A stretch of 64,000 nucleotides of DNA from Veillonellaceae bacterium (GTDB lineage Bacteria; Bacillota; Negativicutes; JAAYSF01): positions 101,679-165,678 of the forward strand of contig JAAYSF010000071.1 in assembly GCA_012523975.1 (NCBI GenBank), read 5' to 3'. This document shows, piece after piece, positions 58,010-64,000 of this stretch (position 1 is the stretch's first letter; every line of letters begins with the position of its first letter). A program made the position numbers and the translations under genes. The notes beneath the pieces were generated by a model. That model was not told where the DNA came from and searched no databases. It worked only from the letters and a program-made list of their open reading frames with translations.

Positions 58010-59677
58010 TTAAAACAGACCGGTAATTTTACCAGTATTGTCAATATCCATTCTTTCAGCTGCAGGGCGTTTCGGCAAGCCCGGCATGGTCATAATATCG
58101 CCAGTGAGCGCTACAATAAAGCCTGCTCCCGCAGCAATCCGCAATTCCCGAACCGTAATCGTGAAGCCGTTCGGCCGTCCAATCTTAGCCATATCATCAC
58201 TTAAAGAGTACTGGGTTTTAGCCATGCAAATAGGAGTCTTATCAAAACCGTTGGCTGCTAATTCTGCTATCGCTTTTTCAGCTGCCAATGTATAGTTAAC
58301 ATCGTCAGCCCCGTAAATTTCCCGGGCAATTGTCGCAATTTTTTCCTTAATCGGGCTTGTTTCATCATAGATAAACTTAAAATTATTAGGGGTTTTAACA
58401 GCTTTAAGTACTTTTTCCGCAAGTTCAAGTCCGCCGGCTCCACCTTTAGCCCAAACTTCCGACAATGCAACCTCTGCTCCTAACGCCCGGCACTTTTCTG
58501 CGACAAAGTCCAGTTCGTTTTTGGTGTCAGTGGGAAATGCATTGATAGCGACAACAGCCGGCAAGCCGAATTTATGCATATTCTCAATATGTTTTTCAAG
58601 ATTGGCAAGGCCTTTTTCAAGCGCCGCCATATTTTCGCCCGTAAGTTCATTCTTAGGAACACCGCCATGCATTTTAAGGGCGCGCACAGTAGCAACAATA
58701 ACGACTGCAGATGGTCTGATATCAGCAAATCGGCATTTAATATCAATAAATTTTTCAGCGCCAAGATCGGCACCAAAACCAGCCTCGGTAACAACAATAT
58801 CGGCAAGCTTCAAAGAAAACTTAGTTGCCATTACACTATTACAGCCATGCGCAATATTTGCAAAAGGTCCGCCGTGAACAAAAGCCGGTGTCTTTTCTAA
58901 TGTCTGGACCAGATTAGGTTTTATTGCGTCCTTAAACAATAAGGTCAGAGCTCCCGTTACCTTTAAATCGGCAACAGTTACAGGCTTATTGTCATAAGTG
59001 TAAGCAACAATAATTCGTCCAATGCGCTCCTTCATATCATCCAAGCCGCGAGCCAAACACAAAATTGCCATCATTTCTGAGGCCACCGTTATATCAAATC
59101 CGCTCTCGCGCGGCACTCCGTTAACTTTTCCGCCAAGCCCACAAATGATATTACGCAAAGCGCGTTCATTGATATCTAGAACGCGGCGCCAGGTTATGCG
59201 CCGTGGATCAATATTGAGTTCATTGCCTTGCTGGATATGATTATCCAGAATAGCGGCTAAAAGATTATGCGCAGTTGTTATAGCATGAAAATCGCCGGTA
59301 AAATGTAAGTTTATATCTTCCATCGGTACTACCTGAGCATAGCCGCCGCCGGCAGCTCCGCCTTTGATGCCGAAGCAGGGTCCGAGTGAGGGTTCCCGCA
59401 AGGCAATAACTGTTTTTTTGCCAAGACGGCTTAGTGCGTCACCGAGTCCGACAGTTGTTGTCGTTTTCCCTTCGCCGGCCGGGGTTGGGTTGATTGCAGT
59501 TACAAGCACGAGGTTGCCGTCTGGGCGATTTTTAACCCGTTCCCAAGTCTCTAGCGAAACCTTGGCCTTATATTTACCATATAACTCAAGTTCTTCGCCA
59601 GGAATACCAATCTTAGCGGCGACATCGGTAATCGGGCTCAAAACTGTTTCCTGCGCAATTTCCACATCACTTTTCAT
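58010..59677 (-). CDS. fhs: Formate-tetrahydrofolate ligase
   Basis: The 555-residue enzyme has [18 protein letters not shown] (about 65-82, P-loop), [20 protein letters not shown] (about 94-113) and KFIDIKCR. It forms 10-formyl-THF from formate and ATP, the entry step of the methyl branch. The gene stands 22 bases after folD. Confidence 0.97.
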   Translation of the reverse strand: MKSDVEIAQETVLSPITDVAAKIGIPGEELELYGKYKAKVSLETWERVKNRPDGNLVLVTAINPTPAGEGKTTTTVGLGDALSRLGKKTVIALREPSLGPCFGIKGGAAGGGYAQVVPMEDINLHFTGDFHAITTAHNLLAAILDNHIQQGNELNIDPRRITWRRVLDINERALRNIICGLGGKVNGVPRESGFDITVASEMMAILCLARGLDDMKERIGRIIVAYTYDNKPVTVADLKVTGALTLLFKDAIKPNLVQTLEKTPAFVHGGPFANIAHGCNSVMATKFSLKLADIVVTEAGFGADLGAEKFIDIKCRFADIRPSAVVIVATVRALKMHGGVPKNELTGENMAALEKGLANLEKHIENMHKFGLPAVVAINAFPTDTKNELDFVAEKCRALGAEVALSEVWAKGGAGGLELAEKVLKAVKTPNNFKFIYDETSPIKEKIATIAREIYGADDVNYTLAAEKAIAELAANGFDKTPICMAKTQYSLSDDMAKIGRPNGFTITVRELRIAAGAGFIVALTGDIMTMPGLPKRPAAERMDIDNTGKITGLF

Positions 59678-59699
59678 GTTGCTGCCCTCCCAAATTGAT

Positions 59700-60563
59700 T
59701 TACCTTTTGTTAAGCACAGCTGCAGCCTTAACAGTATTATGCAATAACATGGCGATAGTTAATAATCCCACACCACCCGGGACCGGAGTAATAGCTCCTG
59801 CAACTTCTTTGACTTGGTCAAAATCAACATCGCCAACCAATTTTTTGTCAGCAACCCGATTGATACCTACATCTATTACAACCGCGCCTGGTTTGACCAT
59901 ATCTTTAGTAACAAATTTAGGCTTACCAACTGCAGCGACTAAAATATCAGCCTGACGGGTTATATCCGCTAAATCCTGTGTCCGCGAATGGCATACCGTT
60001 ACAGTAGCATTCCGGGCCAGCAGTAAATGAAACATCGGTTTACCGACGATATTGCTGCGGCCAATGACTACGGCCCGCTTACCGGTTATTTCAATACCTG
60101 CCAATTCTAACATTTTTATACAGCCATGCGGTGTGCATGGCACCAAGTGTTCTTCACCAATCGCCAGCTTACCGACATTGACGGGATGGAATCCGTCAAC
60201 ATCTTTATCAGGTGAGATGCTATTCATTATCTCGGGTTCATCATTACGGATATGGTCAGGTAATGGTAATTGTACAAGAATACCATGAATGCTATCATCA
60301 TTGTTAAGCCGGGAAATTTCAGCTAAAAGCCGTTCTTTAGTTGTATTCTCCGGCATTGTGATTACCTCAGAGTAAATACCTATTGCTTCGCAAGCCTTAT
60401 GCTTATTCGCTACATAAACTTTAGACGCCGGGTTTTCACCTACGATTATAACAGCCAACCCGGGAGTTATTCCGGACTCGACTTTCAAGGCCGCCAATTG
60501 TCGGCTCACTTCACCTTTGATTCTTGCGGCAAATTCCTTACCCTCTAAAATTGTTGCTGTCAT
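59700..60563 (-). CDS. folD: Methylene-THF dehydrogenase/cyclohydrolase
   Basis: The 287-residue bifunctional enzyme has the family motifs [14 protein letters not shown] (about 50-63; catalytic Lys) and [15 protein letters not shown] (about 167-181; NADP binding) and [14 protein letters not shown] [16 protein letters not shown]. It links formyl- and methylene-THF and works with fhs and the MetF-like enzyme. Confidence 0.97.
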   Translation of the reverse strand: MTATILEGKEFAARIKGEVSRQLAALKVESGITPGLAVIIVGENPASKVYVANKHKACEAIGIYSEVITMPENTTKERLLAEISRLNNDDSIHGILVQLPLPDHIRNDEPEIMNSISPDKDVDGFHPVNVGKLAIGEEHLVPCTPHGCIKMLELAGIEITGKRAVVIGRSNIVGKPMFHLLLARNATVTVCHSRTQDLADITRQADILVAAVGKPKFVTKDMVKPGAVVIDVGINRVADKKLVGDVDFDQVKEVAGAITPVPGGVGLLTIAMLLHNTVKAAAVLNKR

Positions 60564-60593
60564 ATTACGGCCTCCATCTGATAGTTTAATCTG

Positions 60594-61442
60594 CTAAAAT
60601 ACTAAACTTGCAAAAGTAAACAGAAAGACCAAAATGCCTACTAGACCATTCCGCATAAAGTAGGCTTGAGTGACTTTACTGAAATCAGTACTGCTGACAA
60701 TCGAATGCTGATATGCCAAAACTACAGCTGCCAGCACCACACCTATGTAGTAGATCCAAGATAAATTAAATAGTATACCAACTGCAACGAATGATGCAAT
60801 ACTTATGAAATGCATCCCTTTTGCCAAGTTCATGGCTCCTTGGATCCCAAAACGGACTGGCATCGAGTTAAGACCATGGGCTTTATCGAATTCTACATCC
60901 TGGCAGCCGTAAATAACGTCAAAAGCTGCAATCCAAATACCAACCGCTAACCCCAACAGTATAACACCTAAAGGCAGCGTGCCTTGGATGGCAATATATG
61001 CGCCTGTTGGCGCTATCGACAACGCCAAGCCGAGCACTAAATGACAAGTCCAGGAAAATCGTTTCATGTATGGATATACCGCAAGCGGAATAAGCGCGAC
61101 CGGCACGAGTTTGAGCGCCAACGGATGAAGATTAGCCGCCGCCAACACAAACAGCGCCAAAGTTGCAATTATCAATGCAATAGCTTCCCAGGCCCTAACC
61201 TCGCCTGTGACCATCGGTCGTTTAGTAAAACGGGGGTGCAATCGATCATACTTCAAGTCAATGAAATTATTTAGGGCCAGGGCGGCGCTGCGCGCGCCAA
61301 CCATGGCTAGCGTAATCCAAAAAAAATCGCGGCCGCTCGGAGCTCCTCCAACCGCCAGTACAGCACCCATATATGCAAACGGCAGCGCGAATACCGAATG
61401 TGATAAGGCAATATTATCAAGATGTGCTTTTAATTTACTCAA
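60594..61442 (-). CDS. ubiA: UbiA-type polyprenyltransferase (menaquinone, MqnP/MenA-like)
   Basis: The 282-residue protein has about eight membrane helices, with the Asp-rich motif ALNNFIDLKYDRLHPRF (about 56-72) and a second DVEFDKAHGLNSMPVRFG (about 174-190). It prenylates an aromatic acid. Pairing with UbiD suggests the futalosine route (MqnP), but the head-group substrate cannot be seen. Its start overlaps the ubiD stop by 8 bases. Confidence 0.88.
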   Translation of the reverse strand: MSKLKAHLDNIALSHSVFALPFAYMGAVLAVGGAPSGRDFFWITLAMVGARSAALALNNFIDLKYDRLHPRFTKRPMVTGEVRAWEAIALIIATLALFVLAAANLHPLALKLVPVALIPLAVYPYMKRFSWTCHLVLGLALSIAPTGAYIAIQGTLPLGVILLGLAVGIWIAAFDVIYGCQDVEFDKAHGLNSMPVRFGIQGAMNLAKGMHFISIASFVAVGILFNLSWIYYIGVVLAAVVLAYQHSIVSSTDFSKVTQAYFMRNGLVGILVFLFTFASLVF

Positions 61443-62895
61443 GGCCGAGTTCCTTCCACTTCTTATCTACTATATTTTTCATTTCGTCCGACATTACAAT
61501 CTCATCAGGCCACTCACGAGTATGTCCTTCTTCAGGCCAAGGCTTAGTAGCATCTATTCCCACCTTAGTTCCCCAGTTAGGCATCGGCGAAGAATGATCC
61601 AGGACATCAAGCGGTCCATCCACCATGACAATATCGCGACGGGCATCAATATTATTATAAACGCGCCACCAAACTTCGTTCATATTTTGAACATCCACAT
61701 GCGAATCAACTACAATAATCATTTTTGTAAACATAGCCTGCCCCATTCCCCAAAGGGCATGCATGACTTTTTTGGCATGCTGAGGAAAACTCTTCTTTAT
61801 CGAAACAACCGCACAGCTGTGGAAAACGCCTTCAAGCGGCAAATTCATATCAACAATTTCCGGCAAGTGGGTTTTTAATACCGGCAGGAAAATTCGCTCG
61901 GTAGCTTTAGCCAGGAAACAATCTTCCATCGGTGGTTTACCTACAATTGTAGCAGGGTAAATTGGATCTTTGCGGTGGGTAATACAAGTAATATGGAATA
62001 CCGGGTACATATCAGCTAATGAATAGTATCCAGTGTGATCGCCAAAGGGGCCCTCCCGCCGTAGTTCGTCAATATTAACATAGCCTTCAAGGACGATTTC
62101 CGAATGGGCTGGTACCTCAACATCAACAGTTTCACATTTAACCATTTCAACCGACTTTTTACGAAGGAATCCGGCAAATACCATTTCATCTATATCACGC
62201 GGCAGCGGAGCTGTTGCAGCATAAGTTAATACCGGATCACCGCCAATAGCAACTGCAACTTCAATTTTATTTAACCCTAGTTCCCGATGAGCCCGGTAAT
62301 TGTCGGCGCCGTTTTTATGAATATGCCAGTGCATTCCAGTAGTTTGTCCGTCATAAACTTGCATCCGATACATGCCGACATTGCGCTTACCATTTTGCGG
62401 ATTCTTGGTAAACACGAGCGGCAGCGTAATAAATTTACCGGCATCGTCAGGCCAGCACTTCAAAATCGGAAACTTATCGAGCGAAGGCTGATCCTTAATA
62501 ATAACCTCTTTACACGGCGCATTTTTTACATACTTCGGAAAATTAATAGCCCGTTTGGCAGTTGGGATAATTTTAACTAAGTCTAATTTATTTTGAAGCG
62601 ATATATATGGCAGCTTGAGAATTTGGCTGATTTCATCAGCCACTTCGTCAATTTTTTCGACTCCAAGCGCGAGCGCCATCCGTTCCATGCTGCCAAAGGC
62701 ATTAATTAAGACCGGAATATCGTAACCTTCGACATTCTCAAACAATAGCGCGACATTCTTATCGCCCGTCATTTTTGATACCCTATCAGTTATTTCAGTT
62801 ATCTCCAAATCACAACTAACTTGCTGAGTAATTCTTTTTAGCCAACCGCGTCGCTCTAAAGCATTAATAAATTCACGTAAATCATTAAAAGCCAA
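61435..62895 (-). CDS. ubiD: UbiD-family prenyl-FMN decarboxylase (menaquinone type)
   Basis: A TTG at 62895 is favoured by AAAGGAG; upstream in-frame starts overlap that site. The 486 residues contain YRMQVYDGQTTGMHWHIHKN (about 175-194), APLPRDIDEMVFAGFLR (about 233-249) and the catalytic-pair region EIVLEGYVNIDELRREGPFG (about 266-285). It decarboxylates prenylated aromatic acids with prenylated FMN; ubiX is not in the window. It follows tatC. Confidence 0.9.
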   Translation of the reverse strand: MAFNDLREFINALERRGWLKRITQQVSCDLEITEITDRVSKMTGDKNVALLFENVEGYDIPVLINAFGSMERMALALGVEKIDEVADEISQILKLPYISLQNKLDLVKIIPTAKRAINFPKYVKNAPCKEVIIKDQPSLDKFPILKCWPDDAGKFITLPLVFTKNPQNGKRNVGMYRMQVYDGQTTGMHWHIHKNGADNYRAHRELGLNKIEVAVAIGGDPVLTYAATAPLPRDIDEMVFAGFLRKKSVEMVKCETVDVEVPAHSEIVLEGYVNIDELRREGPFGDHTGYYSLADMYPVFHITCITHRKDPIYPATIVGKPPMEDCFLAKATERIFLPVLKTHLPEIVDMNLPLEGVFHSCAVVSIKKSFPQHAKKVMHALWGMGQAMFTKMIIVVDSHVDVQNMNEVWWRVYNNIDARRDIVMVDGPLDVLDHSSPMPNWGTKVGIDATKPWPEEGHTREWPDEIVMSDEMKNIVDKKWKELGLE

Positions 62896-62927
62896 ATTGA
62901 GTGCTCCTTTCAATATCAGGTGTTGTA

Positions 62928-63674
62928 TTATTTGCGCAGCACGTATTTTACAATTAAAACACTTAATTCATACAATATAATCATTGGGATAGCAATCATT
63001 GATTGAGAAAATACATCCGGAGTCGGCGATATTACGGCACCAATAACAAAAGTGCCGACAATTACGATTTTACGCTTGGCCTTAAGAAATTCCGAACTGA
63101 TAATCCCTAATTTAGCCAGAACAAGCACAAAAAGCGGCAGTTCAAAAATAAACCCAAAAGGAAGGAGAAAAGCAATTACAAACGACAGATATTGCCCCAA
63201 CGAAAATAAGGGCTGCAGGTCTTCGGTTGCAAATCCCATAAAAAATTTGATGGCGGCCGGCAAGACGAAATAATACGAGAATGCCAAGCCCACAAAAAAA
63301 AGCAATACCGACGCAGGCAGCAGAATTACAGCCGTCTTGCGTTCAGTAGTGGTCAGCGCCGGCACAACAAATGCCCATATCTGGTATAGTACAATCGGCA
63401 GTACTAATAAAAAGCCTACAAAAAAAGAGGCCTTCAAATATGTAAAAAAAGCTTCGGCCGGATTGAGGTAATAAAGTTTGCCGGCAGGCGCCGTTATAAA
63501 ATGGATAATCTCCTGTGCATAAAAATACGCGGCACCGCTTCCAATTAAAACGGCTATCACTATTGTAATTATTCGCCATCGGAGTTCCTGCAGGTGGTCA
63601 ACGAGCGACATTTCCCCCTCGGTCGGGGCTGGTGCCAGCTCTTCTTCCTGACTGTTTGGTGTTATATCAGACAT
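62928..63674 (-). CDS. tatC: Sec-independent translocase TatC
   Basis: The 248-residue protein has six membrane helices and TatC hallmarks: LVDHLQELRWRI (about 24-35), FVVPALTTTERK (about 107-118) and the conserved FELPLFV (about 181-187). It binds twin-arginine signals. A Tat substrate is not evident here. Confidence 0.97.
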   Translation of the reverse strand: MSDITPNSQEEELAPAPTEGEMSLVDHLQELRWRIITIVIAVLIGSGAAYFYAQEIIHFITAPAGKLYYLNPAEAFFTYLKASFFVGFLLVLPIVLYQIWAFVVPALTTTERKTAVILLPASVLLFFVGLAFSYYFVLPAAIKFFMGFATEDLQPLFSLGQYLSFVIAFLLPFGFIFELPLFVLVLAKLGIISSEFLKAKRKIVIVGTFVIGAVISPTPDVFSQSMIAIPMIILYELSVLIVKYVLRK

Positions 63675-63684
63675 AAGGCTGTCC

Positions 63685-63888
63685 TCACTTTTTATCTTCT
63701 ACCTTATTATCATTAACAGCCTCTGATTGTGCTGTAACCTGCTTAGCTGACTCTCCGCTTGTAGCGCGTCTAAATTCTTGAAGGCTTCTGCCAAGCGCCT
63801 TACCGACTTCCGGCAGCTTGCCCGGTCCAAAAACTACTAGCGCTATGACTAAAATCAGTACCAGTTCTGGCATGCTAAAGCTGAACAT
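63685..63888 (-). CDS. tatA: TatA/TatB-type translocase protein
   Basis: The 67-residue protein has one membrane helix (about 5-22), then [20 protein letters not shown] (20-39), the Tat hinge and amphipathic helix, and a charged tail. First gene of the operon, 10 bases before tatC. Confidence 0.96.
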   Translation of the reverse strand: MFSFSMPELVLILVIALVVFGPGKLPEVGKALGRSLQEFRRATSGESAKQVTAQSEAVNDNKVEDKK

Positions 63889-63918
63889 GTTCTCACATCC
63901 TTCTGCTTATATGTATTT

Positions 63919-63947
63919 ATTATACCTTCGTGTCCCTAAAAAAACAA
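63919..63947 (-). promoter_or_regulatory. Promoter of the tatA-...-nfnB operon
   Basis: Minus strand -35 TTGTTT (63942-63947), 17-base spacer, -10 TATAAT (63919-63924), about 30 bases upstream of tatA. Confidence 0.85.
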
Positions 63948-64000
63948 CGAGGCTAGGTCAAAATCTAATCAACCTAAAAATAAAGTGGCGGGTTTCCCCA

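Noticed and set aside
61207..61878. 223-aa plus-strand ORF
   Set aside because: It is antisense to ubiA and ubiD, both with strong family motifs; no ribosome site and no recognisable protein features.

Overview
This window looks like a core chromosomal segment of an anaerobic, endospore-forming, low-GC bacterium of the Firmicutes line, most likely a Negativicutes/Sporomusaceae relative. That placement is inferred from the gene content: Firmicutes gene order (rplU-prp-rpmA-spo0B-obg; minCD-E next to mreBCD; nadD-yqeK-lytR-rsfS), Spo0B and SpoIVFA/SpoIVFB-like proteins, a T-box in front of valS, an L27 with the Firmicutes cleavable N-terminus, and a methylmalonyl-CoA (propionate) fermentation operon as found in Veillonella-type organisms. 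No insertion sequence, phage, plasmid or CRISPR signal was seen. Apart from a cysteine synthase fragment and two tiny ORFs at the left edge, every gene is on the minus strand, so the window is read from right (64000) to left (1).

Layout from left to right. 1-1400: end of a cysteine synthase gene, a small LysM protein under a double LexA-box promoter (YneA-like SOS division inhibitor), and two tiny plus-strand ORFs. 1387-4990: an lctBCD-type operon (EtfB, EtfA, FAD lactate dehydrogenase). 4990-5630: an unexplained non-coding stretch and tRNA-Ala(GGC). 5680-12800: cvfB, rsfS, lytR, yqeK, an RRM protein, nadD, proA, proB and yhbY. 12806-15645: obg, spo0B, rpmA, prp and rplU with its leader and promoter. 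15650-21384: RNase G, a radical SAM pair of unknown function, and SpoIVFB/SpoIVFA-like proteins. 21507-30618: the cell-shape and division block (rodA, minECD, mrdA, mreDCB, radC, maf). 30822-39670: an SLC13-type anion transporter and a propionate operon (CoA transferase, methylmalonyl-CoA mutase in two subunits, MeaB, epimerase, carboxyltransferase, small subunit, biotin carrier). 40043-49123: rex, an NADH/ferredoxin-type trimeric [FeFe] hydrogenase (hydABC) and a putative hydrogen-sensing module. 49340-54907: O-antigen-ligase-like protein, folC and valS with T-box. 54923-63947: one long operon tatA-tatC-ubiD-ubiA-folD-fhs-metF-like-nfnA-nfnB.

The metabolic theme is redox balancing by flavin-based electron bifurcation. 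Three complexes of families known to bifurcate or confurcate electrons (LctBCD, HydABC, NfnAB) sit in one window, beside a succinate-to-propionate module and C1-folate genes of the methyl branch of the Wood-Ljungdahl pathway. The redox repressor Rex closes the hydrogenase cluster.

The most interesting region is 44742-49123. A [FeFe]-hydrogenase homologue with altered H-cluster motifs is flanked by two DRTGG proteins, two stand-alone histidine-kinase-type ATPases and a PHP-domain protein, all in the same run of genes as the catalytic hydrogenase. I read this as a hydrogen or redox sensing circuit. Other points worth attention are the textbook LexA-controlled promoter at 927-973, the propionate operon without a membrane beta subunit, and the linkage of a divergent MetF to NfnAB.

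Start codons were refined by hand using ribosome binding sites. Family assignments come from motifs and memory of the families; no database search was possible.
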